A stretch of DNA of 64,000 bases from VXYL01 sp963422285 (GTDB lineage Bacteria > Pseudomonadota > Gammaproteobacteria > Pseudomonadales > Azotimanducaceae): contig OY729419.2 of NCBI GenBank assembly GCA_963422285.2, positions 1,302,001 to 1,366,000 of the forward strand. The letters are read 5' to 3'. Each line of letters starts with the position of its first letter. Within the stretch, counting starts at the first letter, position 1. This document shows positions 37,843-47,856 of this stretch, piece after piece. The notes beneath the pieces are model-generated. The model saw only the letters and a program-made list of their open reading frames with translations, did no database searches and was not told the DNA's origin. A program made the translations under genes and the position numbers.

Positions 37843-38362
37843 AACCGGAGTGCGGGCCAGCCTGCCAGCACGGCGAGCACGACATAGATCCGAGCGAAGA
37901 TGAAGTCGGCCCGGCGAGACACGGCGATCGCCAGGTCCATTTGCGCAGTCCACGAGGCGACTCCGGCCAGCGGAGATCGGCGATCGCGACGGTGTCCGAC
38001 AGGCGCCGGACCCCGGAGGGAATCCGCTCCAAACCCACGCCATTCGGACGCCTGCTTCCGTCAACTGCCGCCCGAAGCCGCGATTCGCTGTTCCCCAACA
38101 GCGGGCCACCGTCTCCTGCCGCGCCGACCTCGACACGCGCCAGCTCCGCTCACCGAGACGACGGCGTGGCGGAGCCTCTGGACCACTTCATGAGCCTTCA
38201 GTGGCGGGACGGCATCCGGTACCTGGAACAGGCCGCGCCCACCGCCAGCTATCGCTGGTGAATTGGTGATCGGCACCGACATCGGTGCCGCGTCAGCGGC
38301 TGCGGCGCTCCAGGGGTCGCCAAGTCGACCGCTGGCCTTGCATTTCTCAGGAACCATTAAAC
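37843..38362. other. Gene-free stretch upstream of the Fur-like site
   Basis: 520 bp. A minus-strand frame near 37850-37930 reads a hydrophobic segment (RIYVVLAVLAGW) that might be a transporter relic, but it is too short to assign. Nothing else is recognisable. The 3' end carries the Fur-box-like sequence. Confidence 0.4.
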
Positions 38363-38381
38363 GATATTGCTAATCGTTTTC
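38363..38381 (+). promoter_or_regulatory. Fur-box-like operator
   Basis: GATATTGCTAATCGTTTTC matches the 19-bp consensus GATAATGATAATCATTATC at 15 of 19 positions. The surrounding AAACGAT-n7-ATCGTTT is a perfect 7-bp inverted repeat. It sits 46 bp before the ATG of the di-heme gene in an AT-richer patch, a normal place for an iron-responsive operator. Iron control is inferred from the match only. Confidence 0.5.
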
Positions 38382-38427
38382 GTTCGGATTATGGTTCTTC
38401 TATCCACTGGACGAGGAAGTTCTCGGA

Positions 38428-40161
38428 ATGAAGCCATCGCCAGTGTCAATCGTGCCGCTCATCGCCAGCGTAGCCATCTCGCAGCAGGCAGGTGCGGCAA
38501 ATGCCGCGGCAGATGCCGCCGCCACGGTCAATGTCGAGGCGGTCGGGGAGGCGGTCGAGAATGCCCCGTGCCGCCTCACGAGCGGGTGCTGGCCTACCTC
38601 CGGCGCAGCGACGACGTTCGACCGCGACCGCTGCCCGACCTGCATCCCGTGCATAGCGTCTACAATCACGAGGCCATTATTCCGCCACAGTGCTACACCC
38701 GCACCGAGGGCAAGTTCAACCCTTGCTACGTCTGCCATCAACGCCAGATTTCCGCCCGCGAAAACACCATGAACGACGACGACCTGCAACTCGCCTACAG
38801 TTTCAGCGATCTGGGCATGACCAATCATTGGCGCAACCTGTTCGAGGACCGCTCCGCGACGGCGAAGGCGATCAGCGACGACGACATCCTGCACTGGATC
38901 GACCAGGACAACTACAGCCCCTTGGCGGCACGACTCGAAGCAGCCGGCTTCAAGGGCTGGATACCGGATTTGAATGGCTTGCGGCGCGGCCGCGTTCGAT
39001 GAAAACGGCTTCGCCCGGGACGGCAGCCATTGGGTGGCCTTCAACTACAAACCGTTCCCCAGCACCTTCATGGCCCACCAACGGCTCTACCGACGATGTG
39101 ATGATTCGCCTGCCGTCCGCCTTCCGCACGGATGCCGATGGCAACCATTCGCAGGATCTCTACCGCGCCAACCTCGCCATCGTCGAGGCGAATGTCAAGG
39201 GGCTGGCCTCCATCACCGCGCTGCCCGTGGACGAGCGTCGGGTGGGCGCGGATCTGAACGGCGACGGCACCCACGGCGTGGTGCGGGAAATCACCGCCCT
39301 GGGCGCCTTCGTCGGTGCCGCGAAAGCGGCCTACCTGGACACCTATCTGTACCCGGAAGGCACCGAGTTCCTGCACACCGTGCGCTATCTGGGCATTTCC
39401 GAAGACCGAGAAATCGTGCCGTCCACGCGCATCAAGGAGGTGCGGTACATGCGCAAATGGGTGGCCGCAAGGTGGTCTACGCCAGGAACTACCAGTTGGA
39501 GGCATACGAGAAGGAGCTTGGCCACCTGCCCCAGTACCACTACTTGGGAGACCGCGGCCTCGACAACAAATTCGGCTGGGCGATTCAGGGGTTCGTGGAA
39601 GATCGCGGTGGCGAACTGCGGGTAGCGACCTACGAAGAGCATCTGTTTTGCATGGGCTGCCACACCTCGGTGGGCGCCACCATCGACAAGACCTTCGGCT
39701 TTCCGCGCAAGGTGGATGGCACCGCCGGCTGGGGCTACATCGACCTCAAAGGCATGCCGGATGCGCCGAATCGGGGCGAAACCGAGGGCGAGATCGCCAC
39801 CTATCTGGCGCGGGTCGGCGGCGGCGAGTTTCGCAGCAACCCGGAGATGTTGGCGCGCTGGTTCAAGCCGGACGGTTCGGTGAAGCGAGACGAGGTGGCG
39901 CGGTCGGACGTCTACACCCTGATTGCGCCATCGGTGGAACGAGCGCTGATGCTGAACAAGGCCTATCGCGCCATCGTCCTCGAACAGGACTACATCTACG
40001 GACGCGACGCGACGGCGACGCCCCCCGCCAACGGCTACCGACGAATCGACAACGACACCGCCCCCACGCTGCCGCAGTCGGCGCTGCACCACTGGGATAT
40101 CCGCCTCGACTGGGGTGCGTGGCAGGAAGCTCGCCGATCTTGTGCAGCGGTACGCAACTGA
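38428..40161 (+). pseudogene. Exported di-heme c-type protein, frameshifted
   Basis: An ATG at 38428 gives a signal-peptide-like MKPSPVSIVPLIASVAISQQAGA. After a shift near 38565 the protein continues HERVLAYLRRSDDVRP...FNPCYVCHQR, with the first heme motif. Further shifts near 38985, 39075 and 39465 lead through AAAFDENGFARDGSHWVAFNYKPFPSTF, NGSTDDVMIRL...GADLNGDGTHGVVREITAL, and finally LEAYEKELGHLPQYHYLGDRGLD...EEHLFCMGCHTSVGATID with the second CXXCH. Repaired length would be about 575 residues. The family is unnamed to me. Four shifts argue for a dead gene, yet both heme motifs are kept. It is preceded by a Fur-box-like site. Confidence 0.62.
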
Positions 40162-41185
40162 TTCGCGTCCGCGGACTGCTGCGCGCTCGTCTGAAATCGC
40201 CACCGTCCGAGCCTGCTGTCGACATCGTCGGTGACGCGATAGTCTGATTGGTTGGAGCTGTGCGTATCGGACTTGCTGTCGAGCGGCTGCATCCTCGTTC
40301 GTGCCGGAGAAATAGTCGAACGGCGGGTAGGACTGCCAATAGGCCTCGATAGCAGCAGGCTGCCTTCCATGACCGCGGCGACTAGGCACGCCAGGGCAAG
40401 GAAGGCAACCCTGCGACGGCAGCGGCGAAGAACAGCGCATAGCTCGATTGCCGGAACGTCCTGTAGCGTGTTGGATTGGCACGAGTGAGGAACCAGCATC
40501 CCCAAGCGCAGGGATGAGCGGCAATCCGAGTTTCACAAGAGCATGCGCGCTCGGCTGGCGGACAGCGCCGCAGCCGGCCTCAGGTGGAGGAAGCGGATGT
40601 CTTGGCTTTCGGCCAGGCTTCGGGGATGGACTTCGTTTTCCTAATCAGCTTCTGTGCTGCCGGACTGCCAATCAGTTCCTTGGCATCGATGTACCTTCCG
40701 CCCTTGGCGGTTGCATGAACGCGCCGCGCATCGGTGCGTTTGCCTCTCCTTCGTCATCTTTCTCCTGGACTGAGTGCGAGCCCGCACCGCGTAGCAGGGC
40801 AAGTTCGTCCAGCCGACAACGTGTGGGCTCAGCCAGGAGCATTCCGCAGTCTGCTCCAAGGGCGGGAAGCCTGGGAAGGAGACTGCCTCTGGGCATTCGC
40901 TGCTTCCGCGTCGCCCAACGACACGGAAGACGTCATGGAGACGCCCTCGGTGGGGATGCGGCTGCATCCGGCGGAGGCGTCGGTGCGTCGGGTTCGAAAT
41001 GCGGCAGAGCGGGCAGAACCGAGTCGTCCGGCTGAAAGGCCGCTGCCGCCGCCCCCACCCAAGCCCTTCGCCAATGCGCTGCAGAGGCGGAACCCGCGCC
41101 GCGCAAGCGCCTGCACGGCAATTGCGCGGTTCTCCATTATCCCTTGCCACGCCCTGCCTGACTGTGCTACGGGGCTACCCGGGAT
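40162..41185. other. Gene-poor stretch, possible broken small membrane protein
   Basis: 1,024 bp. On the minus strand around 40290-40470 a hydrophobic run VAFLALACLVAAVMEGSLLL is followed in another frame by AYWQSYPPFDYFSGTNEDAAARQQV, which could be a shifted small membrane-anchored protein. Near 40570-40720 (minus) a frame reads KGGRYIDAKELIGSPAAQKL. Neither can be assigned. The rest looks noncoding. Confidence 0.3.
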
Positions 41186-41350
41186 ATGGAGATGGCAGCA
41201 CCCAAGCGGACGCGCGACCTGCGCCCGCACAGCATCGCCGTCACGTTGAGATATGGCGTTCCCGCCTTCATGGCGCGCGAGGCCGAACGCGAGGGGATGG
41301 CCGGGGCCGCGCTCACCCGCGAGCTGCTGCCGGCCTTGGGCATCAACTGA
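41186..41350 (+). CDS. Small hypothetical protein (54 aa)
   Basis: ATG at 41186 (or 41192) to TGA at 41350. MEMAAPKRTRDLRPHSIAVTLRYGVPAF...EAEREGMAGAALTRELLPALGIN is basic at the front and helical at the back, with few of the Arg/Pro runs typical of chance frames. It is reminiscent of small ribbon-helix-helix or mobilisation-accessory proteins, but no motif proves it. A second small gene follows after 12 bp with a good ribosome-binding site, so these look like a mini-operon. It lies in an otherwise gene-poor zone. Confidence 0.4.
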   Translation: MEMAAPKRTRDLRPHSIAVTLRYGVPAFMAREAEREGMAGAALTRELLPALGIN

Positions 41351-41362
41351 AGGAGAGCACCA

Positions 41363-41611
41363 GTGACTGAAGCAACTCAACAGCATGCGGCCGCCATCCT
41401 GGACACGGCCATCATCCGCCGCCGCGCCGACGATTGGGCGGCCATCGAGCAGGCGAGCAAGATGATCCCCTCCGCTCCGAGGAGCGACGCTGTGAGCGAT
41501 GAGGGGCGATGCCCCAGGGATTCGGTGGAGGTGCTGATCGCCTTGTCGGTGGCGGCTTTGGCGGCGATTGGAGCATTCTTGGGCTATGAATCCGCCATGG
41601 AGGCCGCGTAA
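41363..41611 (+). CDS. Small hypothetical protein with C-terminal membrane helix (82 aa)
   Basis: GTG start at 41363 with AAGGAGAG (41350-41357) at good spacing. MTEATQQHAAAILDTAIIRRRADDWAAIEQASKMI is followed by a polar middle and a single hydrophobic helix VEVLIALSVAALAAIGAFLG near the C-terminus, i.e. a possible tail-anchored protein. Twelve bases separate it from the preceding small gene. The function is unknown; size and architecture are compatible with a toxin-antitoxin or phage-like membrane protein, but nothing specific supports this. A candidate terminator lies downstream at 41960-41992. Confidence 0.42.
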   Translation: MTEATQQHAAAILDTAIIRRRADDWAAIEQASKMIPSAPRSDAVSDEGRCPRDSVEVLIALSVAALAAIGAFLGYESAMEAA

Positions 41612-41959
41612 AGAGGACAAAGACGGTCCGCTTGGTCCAGGTCATGGCCGCCGCCGCGATCGGACTGCGGGAGGACCATAGTCTGGCCACGGCGTTCGGC
41701 TTGGCGTGGGTCCGCGGGTCGATGAGGCGGAGATGGCATCCTGCGCCTGCATAAAAAGGCCCACCCAAGCTGCGACTCGCCGTACGGCCCCGAAACGATG
41801 CTGCTCGCAGTATCGCCGGAGAGGCAGATGGTGGCGTGGGCTAGGCTGGGGAGGCCAGGGGCAAGTTCTTGGCCGCGGCGCGGAACGAAATCGACGGCGT
41901 GACGAGCATGCGGTCTTCGCGCGGAGGGAGTGTCAAAATCTTGTTCGTCTGACTCCCGC

Positions 41960-41992
41960 CACGCCTCCCGCCCCGCTTCGGCGTGTTTTTTT
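41960..41992 (+). terminator. Candidate intrinsic terminator
   Basis: Stem CACGCC (41960-41965) pairs with GGCGTG (41980-41985) across a 14-nt loop and is followed at once by seven T (41986-41992). This is the only such structure I found in the surrounding GC-rich DNA. It could end transcripts from the two small genes about 350 bp upstream. Confidence 0.45.
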
Positions 41993-42315
41993 GGCTTGGA
42001 AGCGGGCTTGGAACGGCCGCGGAAAAACGCCGATCCAACGGCAGGCCGCGCTCAACAATTGTCGCCTGCCGCGACACTTTGCGCGTCGCCTTCACACCCC
42101 GCCGGGTACCCCTGAGAGGAATCCTCAAAGGGAGGGGACACCGCTGGCGGAGTCATCATTTGCACTCGGTTTCGCCCTAAAGCATCGTGTCTGCCGGTTT
42201 CAATGATACTTGTCGGAGGCCGCCGGAAATGCGCCCAAAACAGGCGAAACCAAGCATTTTTCTGTGCCCGTATGCTTGCTTGCGCGTTGGGTTCGGGCAT
42301 GATGGAAAAATCCCA

Positions 42316-42353
<38 letters not shown>

Positions 42354-42849
42354 AGGCCGCCTCCTGCGTGAAGTTCTCCAGACCGCCGCCGACGACCTTG
42401 AATCCAGCTAGGGGGCCGATCCCGGCTACCGTGGTGTCGTCGTCCCGCAACCGTGGCCCAAGGCCCCGAGACGACCCCTCCAACCCGAATCGAGCGGCTC
42501 CCCAATCCCGTTTTCCCGCAACCGAAGATTCCATCCCTCGCCAAGCGCCAAGCCTTCGACCCCCAAACTCCAGGGTGCGCCGACCGTTCAATCGCCGTGG
42601 TCGAGCCCGCACAAGTGCTTCCCCGCACAGGGAAGGTGTGCTAGGTTCCTTAGCTATCGGGGCTTCCCGAATCGTTCGTCGTCTTGCACGAGCGGGAATT
42701 GCGGCCATGTCGGACATCAACTCCAAGCGCTCTGCGCAGCCGAGAGGCATTCCCCGTTTGCCGCCCCACGCGCTCGCGCCAGCACGGCTCCTTGATCCGT
42801 GGTTCGATGCAAGGCGCTCATCGGGAGTGGCTCCTTGACTGGAGGCGTT

Positions 42850-45800
42850 ATGGGAAGATGGTCGCGTCACCTGTCGGTCGCTGGCAATCGGACAGCCCGC
42901 AGGCCGGTGCTGCTGGTTGCCGCCGTGCTCGCCGGCTGGGGCGCCCAGGCGGACGCCGGCGGCCGGCTGTTCATGCCCGCCGACGACGGGGAGGACGTCG
43001 ATCCGCTGGCGTTCTTCACGGAGAACATCGCTGCGCAGATCGTCCAGGCCAGATGCGTCAACTGCCATGTGGCTGGCGGGCCGGCGGCGAGCACGCCCCT
43101 GCGGTTCGCGCATGGCGACGGCGCCGAAGCCACCCAGGGCAACTACCAAGCGTTGGTGGTCTACGTGGGCCAGGACGCGACGCGCACCGAGCGGATGCTG
43201 GCCAAGGTCCAGGGTCGGCTCGGCCACGGCGGCGGCGTGCAGTTGGCACAAGATTCCGCAGACTTCCGGAACCTGGAGACGTTCCTTGGGCTGCTGCAAG
43301 AAGAGGACGATGGGAACGGATCCGAGCGTGTCGCGGACGCCGGCTACGGCCCTCCCGCCTTCCTCAGCCCCCATGCGAACCCGATCGCGGTCAACGGCGG
43401 ATTCGTCTATGTCGTCAACACGCCCGCAGGCACCGTGGATGTCATCTCCGTAGCGAATCCGCGGATCGTCGCTCGGATCAATGTCGGCGTGGATCCGGTC
43501 GGCGTCGCGGTGCGGCCGGACGGCAAAGAGGTTTGGGTAGCCAATCACGTCTCGGACACGGTCAGCGTCATCGACACGGATGCCGGCAGCCTCGCCTATC
43601 GCCAAGTCGTCGCCACCATTCAGGACGTCGATCCCGGCACCCTGTCCACCCGCTTCGACGAACCCGTCGGCATCGCATTCGCCAGCAACGACAAGGCTTA
43701 CGTCGCCCTCTCGCCGTCCAATCGAATCGCCATCGTGGACGTGGCCACCCGCACGGTTTCCGGCCATCTGCGCATCACCGCCCAGGATCCCAGAGCCATC
43801 GCGGTGCGCGGCAACCGCCTCTACGTGGTGCCGTTCGAGTCCAACAACCGGACCCAGCTGTCCGGTTGCGTCCGGGAGAAGATCGACAACGATACTTGCA
43901 CGTTCGACGCCGTCGAGCACGTCTTCTCCAACAACAACGTCCTGTCGGCGAACTACGACGCCGACATCGTCAAGAACCCCCTGCTGCCGGATCGGGACCT
44001 CTACGTCTTCGACACGGAAACGGACCGGCTAGTCGAAATCGTGGAGGGCGTGGGAACGCTGCTGTACGGTCTGGCCATCGACAGCCAGGGCAAGGTGTTC
44101 GTCACTCAAACAGATGCCCGCAACGACGCCAACGGCAAGGCCGGGACGCGCAAGCACGGCCTTGAGGAGATGGAGAACCGCGCTTTCCTGAACCAGATCA
44201 CGATGATCGACTGCGGGGGCTACTGCAAGCCCCCCGTCTTCTTCGACTTGGAACCGCTGCCGCCAGCGCATCCGGCACCCGGCATGGCGCTGGCTACGCC
44301 GTTCGGCATCCAAGCGAGCGCGGACGACCGTACGCTGGTGGTCACTGCCGCCAGCTCCGACAAGCTGTTCACGGTGGACGCCGGCACCGGTACGGTGCTC
44401 GGCCGCGTGGACGTCGGCGCAGCGCCCCGAGGCGTGGCGGTGGAGTCGAACGAGCAGGGCGGGGCCATACGCGGTTGGGTCCTGAACGCCGTGTCGAATA
44501 CCGTATCCGTCGTGGCTCTTTCCGACCGGGCCAATCCCCAGGTCGACAGCACCATCGAACTGGAAGACCCCACCCACCCCGACGTCAAGCTGGGCCGGAT
44601 GGCGTTCAACGATGCCGATGCGTCCAGCACCGGCACCTTTTCCTGCGAAAGCTGCCACCCCGACGGCCATACCGACCAGCTGATCTGGGTGCTGGCCACG
44701 CCCGAGTGCGACGTGGACGGCTGCACGCAGATTCCGCCGCGCCTGACCATGCCCGTGCGCGGTCTGCGCGATACCCAGCCCTACCACTGGGACGGCATCC
44801 CCGGCGATCCGTACGGCGGCAACAACACTTCATCCATCAACGCCCCTGTCGAGCCGAATTGTTCGATCGGAGATCCCGAGGGCTGCATCCGGTTCCTGAT
44901 CGATGGCTCGATGGCGACGACCATGTGCGACCAGACCAACTGCCCGACCAACGACGAAGGCAAATCGGGACTGCTCGACGCCGAGCAGCGCGACGCCATG
45001 GCGAAGTTCCTGCTCGGCATCCCCTACCCGCCGTCCCAGACCCGACCTTTCCACAACGCGATGACGTCCCAAGCGAGGGACGGGTTCTTCCAGTTCAACT
45101 TCGTGAAGGATTGCGGCAACTGCCACAAGATGCCCTTCCTGGTCAGTTCCAACACGCCCGGCACCGGCATGGACGCCCCGACTTGGCGCGGCGCCTACGA
45201 GCGCTGGATGGTCACGCCCCAGGCCCGCCTGAACATCATCGACCTGATGAACATCGTTCGCATGGACGACAGCTTTCCGGAACGGGACATGTGGATTCTC
45301 GCTGGCGCCAACCCCGGCATCTGGGAGATGGTGCTGCAAGGCAGCACCGGATTCCCGGGCGCCTTCGGCCGACAGGCGACGCTCAGCGCGGCGACGGCCC
45401 GGCTGCTCCAAACCCGACAGATCCTGGATTCGCTGATGCTGGCGGCTTCGGAAGGCGCTATCCGGCTGCAGGCGGACGGCATTCGGATCGCCGCCGGCGT
45501 CGCCGTGCCGCTGGCGCTGGAATACCAGGACGGCAGATTCGTCGCCCGGGACGGCGCCGGCGTGGATTCGTTCAGCCGGAAAGCGCTGGTCGACGAAGCG
45601 GCGGAGGGCGAGTTGATCCTGACGCTGACCGGCCGTTTGGGAGCGGAGGCGAACCATCCCCAGCCGGCGCTGTGGCAGGACGTCCCTATTCACCAGCAGA
45701 CTCCCAACGTCGAGGCGCCGTTCCTCGCCAGCGACGGGACGCTGCGCATGAAGGGCCGCCACGTGCAGCCGGGCGCAGGCGTATTCGTCGACGGACGCAA

Positions 45801-46518
45801 GGTGGAGGGCAGCGTGCGTTGCGAGTCCGGTACGCTGCCGGTCTGCGACGACGAAATCGTTCTCATCGAGTTGGCCGAACTGCCGGCCGCCGGCGGCATG
45901 TACTTGGTGCAGGTGCAGAATCCCGGTGGTCTGGTCAGCAACGACGCCTTGATCTACAACGACCTTGCGCCAGTGCCGCCGCGCCACGGCAACCTGATCG
46001 CCAGCGGCGGCACGTTCGACGACTGGGATGCAAGCTGGAATACGGTGCAGCTGCTCGGATCCGTGCGACATTTCAACGGCCTGCTGCAGTTCGACATCCG
46101 CTCCACCCACGTCACGGACCATTGGCGCGTCCAGCTCAGTCACCGCGTCTGGCTGGTGGGCGGCCAGGAATACACGCTGTGCTACGACGCCCGCACCGTC
46201 GCCGGCGCCCGCCCCATCCGAGCCTATCTGGACAAGGGGGCGCCGAACTGGGAGCGCATCATTCGGAATTCCGCCAACGATCCGTGGTGGCAGGTCTCGC
46301 TTACGTCCCAGTGGAAGACCTTCTCCCACACCTTCAGCGTCGAGGAAACCGACACTGCCGGGCGCATCGCGTTCGATCTTGCCCAAAACCGCCGCAGCGT
46401 GCAGTTCGACAACATCGGGCTGTACGAAGGAACTGCCTGTGGATCGCCGGGGCGGTACCGGCAGGAGGCGTCAGACGCTTCCCAGGACGATGTCGATAGA
46501 GGCGCAGGAGCAGGCTGA
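42850..46518 (+). CDS. Exported tri-heme cytochrome / YVTN beta-propeller fusion protein
   Basis: 1,222 residues from the ATG at 42850, which has GGAGG (42841-42845) at correct spacing. A signal peptide spans about 1-36 (RRPVLLVAAVLAGWGAQADA). The first heme motif C69-V-N-C-H73 lies in a small cytochrome-like segment. A YVTN/YncE-type propeller follows (NPIAVNGGFVYVVNTPAGTVDVI, RPDGKEVWVANHVSDTVSVID, and so on). The second motif C599-E-S-C-H603 and third C755-G-N-C-H759 flank PVRGLRDTQPYHWDGIPGDPYGG, a block seen in cytochrome c peroxidase/MauG-like proteins. The C-terminal 250 residues look like an IPT/Ig-like and a carbohydrate-binding-type beta domain. Likely a periplasmic or surface redox enzyme; substrate unknown. 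Confidence 0.8.
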   Translation: MGRWSRHLSVAGNRTARRPVLLVAAVLAGWGAQADAGGRLFMPADDGEDVDPLAFFTENIAAQIVQARCVNCHVAGGPAASTPLRFAHGDGAEATQGNYQALVVYVGQDATRTERMLAKVQGRLGHGGGVQLAQDSADFRNLETFLGLLQEEDDGNGSERVADAGYGPPAFLSPHANPIAVNGGFVYVVNTPAGTVDVISVANPRIVARINVGVDPVGVAVRPDGKEVWVANHVSDTVSVIDTDAGSLAYRQVVATIQDVDPGTLSTRFDEPVGIAFASNDKAYVALSPSNRIAIVDVATRTVSGHLRITAQDPRAIAVRGNRLYVVPFESNNRTQLSGCVREKIDNDTCTFDAVEHVFSNNNVLSANYDADIVKNPLLPDRDLYVFDTETDRLVEIVEGVGTLLYGLAIDSQGKVFVTQTDARNDANGKAGTRKHGLEEMENRAFLNQITMIDCGGYCKPPVFFDLEPLPPAHPAPGMALATPFGIQASADDRTLVVTAASSDKLFTVDAGTGTVLGRVDVGAAPRGVAVESNEQGGAIRGWVLNAVSNTVSVVALSDRANPQVDSTIELEDPTHPDVKLGRMAFNDADASSTGTFSCESCHPDGHTDQLIWVLATPECDVDGCTQIPPRLTMPVRGLRDTQPYHWDGIPGDPYGGNNTSSINAPVEPNCSIGDPEGCIRFLIDGSMATTMCDQTNCPTNDEGKSGLLDAEQRDAMAKFLLGIPYPPSQTRPFHNAMTSQARDGFFQFNFVKDCGNCHKMPFLVSSNTPGTGMDAPTWRGAYERWMVTPQARLNIIDLMNIVRMDDSFPERDMWILAGANPGIWEMVLQGSTGFPGAFGRQATLSAATARLLQTRQILDSLMLAASEGAIRLQADGIRIAAGVAVPLALEYQDGRFVARDGAGVDSFSRKALVDEAAEGELILTLTGRLGAEANHPQPALWQDVPIHQQTPNVEAPFLASDGTLRMKGRHVQPGAGVFVDGRKVEGSVRCESGTLPVCDDEIVLIELAELPAAGGMYLVQVQNPGGLVSNDALIYNDLAPVPPRHGNLIASGGTFDDWDASWNTVQLLGSVRHFNGLLQFDIRSTHVTDHWRVQLSHRVWLVGGQEYTLCYDARTVAGARPIRAYLDKGAPNWERIIRNSANDPWWQVSLTSQWKTFSHTFSVEETDTAGRIAFDLAQNRRSVQFDNIGLYEGTACGSPGRYRQEASDASQDDVDRGAGAG

Positions 46519-46670
46519 CGGATTCGCGCACCGCATTCGAGAGGTCGAGACGCCGCACGAGCGCTTGGTCCAGGCTTTCGCAGGACCTCCCGGCTCCTTT
46601 CGCGAAGCCGCTCGTTGGCACGACCCGAGAGCTTGCCGCGCAAGGCATCCGTGGCGGACGGGAATCGCTG

Positions 46671-47510
46671 TCAGCCCACGTCGAGGCGCTGGAACTTGGG
46701 CGGTCGCTTGTCCACGAACGACGCCACGCCTTCCTTGAAGTCGTGGCGGGCGAGGCTCTCGTCCATCCAGCGGGTGGATTCGTCCATCGCCTCGCCGAGT
46801 TGCCGGTTCAGATGCCTGTAGACCTGCTTCTTCATCATCATGATGGACATGGGCGCGGCGGTGCCGGCGATCTCCTGCAAGTAGGCGACGGCCTCGGCGA
46901 CGCACTCGCCGGGCTCGCATAGACGGTTGGCGAACCCCAGGCGGTAGGCTTCCTCGCCGTCGAACCGGCGCGAGCTCCAGAAGATGTCCAGGGCGTTGGA
47001 CGGCCCCACGATGCGCGGCAGCATCCAGCTGGTACCGTGCTCCGCGATCAGACCGCGCGGCGAGAAGGACGTGACGAACCTGGCGCTCCGGTCCACGAAG
47101 CGCATGTCGCAGAAGGTGGCGTAGCTGAAGCCGAGGCCGGCGCAGGCGCCGTTGACGGCTGCGAGCAGCGGCTTGCGCAGGCCTAGGAAGTAGGTCGGCG
47201 AAGACTGGTAGTTGGGATCCCTGTCCGGATTGCCCGGCTCCGCCGCCAAATGCTCGTGGGCGCCGCCGAGCCGCCGGCCGGCTGCGCTCATCTTGCCCAG
47301 CGCGTTCATGTCCACCCCAGAGCAGAACCCCCGGCCGGCGCCGGTCAACACGGTGCCGATGACGTCCGGGTTCTTCTCCGAAGCGTCCAGGGCGTGGCGG
47401 ATCTCGGCCTGGGTGAGATCCGTCAGCGCGTTCAGCGTGCGCGGGCGGTTCATCGTGATCACCGCAGCCGGGCCATCCAGCTCGTAGAGAATCTCCGCGT
47501 AGTCGGTCAT
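46671..47510 (-). CDS. Enoyl-CoA hydratase/isomerase family protein
   Basis: 279 residues from the ATG at 47510, preceded on the minus strand by GGGGAGGAA. Crotonase fold: AAVITMNRPRTLNALT at the front, the oxyanion-hole segment GAGRGFCSGVDMNAL and the second one NGACAGLGFSYATFCDMRF, with FSPRGLIAEHGTSWMLPRIVG, where Glu could be a catalytic acid. The family covers hydratases, isomerases and other acyl-CoA enzymes, so the exact reaction is open. It is monocistronic here and intact. It is probably part of fatty-acid or side-chain breakdown. Confidence 0.9.
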   Translation of the reverse strand: MTDYAEILYELDGPAAVITMNRPRTLNALTDLTQAEIRHALDASEKNPDVIGTVLTGAGRGFCSGVDMNALGKMSAAGRRLGGAHEHLAAEPGNPDRDPNYQSSPTYFLGLRKPLLAAVNGACAGLGFSYATFCDMRFVDRSARFVTSFSPRGLIAEHGTSWMLPRIVGPSNALDIFWSSRRFDGEEAYRLGFANRLCEPGECVAEAVAYLQEIAGTAAPMSIMMMKKQVYRHLNRQLGEAMDESTRWMDESLARHDFKEGVASFVDKRPPKFQRLDVG

Positions 47511-47856
47511 TGGTTCCTCCCCTTGCTCGTTTGTTCGTTGCCTGTGAATCGTGACGCGGGACGATTGCGACGCCATGATAGCCCCGCGACGGGACAAGCG
47601 GAAGGCGGGACTCAGCCGGGTAGTGGTTCGGTTTGAAATTCGGATGGATCGCACAATTACGTCGCCACCGCATACAGTTGTCAGTGAACCGTCTACATCT
47701 CTGCATCTTGTGATTGGATGGTTCGGATTCAGAACCGACGCGCTACCCGCAGCCGCCTTGACGCAAGCTATGCGGTCGAACGAATCGGGGCTCGGTTCGA
47801 GGCGCCAGCCACGCCGGGATTCGGGTCGGCGTCCGCATCCGACGAGCCGGCTTGCA
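47511..47856. other. Gene-free stretch between the crotonase gene and hipA
   Basis: 346 bp. It contains the 12-mer CTGCATCTTGTG (47701-47712), also found at 21227-21238, followed in both places by a GGATTCA element inside a small stem resembling a tRNA T-arm. No gene is visible. It may include a decayed tRNA-like fragment. Confidence 0.35.

Noticed and set aside
38428..40161. Programmed frameshifting or recoding of the di-heme gene
   Set aside because: Four shifts in different directions without slippery sequence or stem-loop signals fit decay or sequence error better than recoding.
42440..42500. Known REP/ERIC-type intergenic palindrome
   Set aside because: The Arg/Pro-rich translation reminded me of such elements, but no clear inverted repeat is visible at this place.
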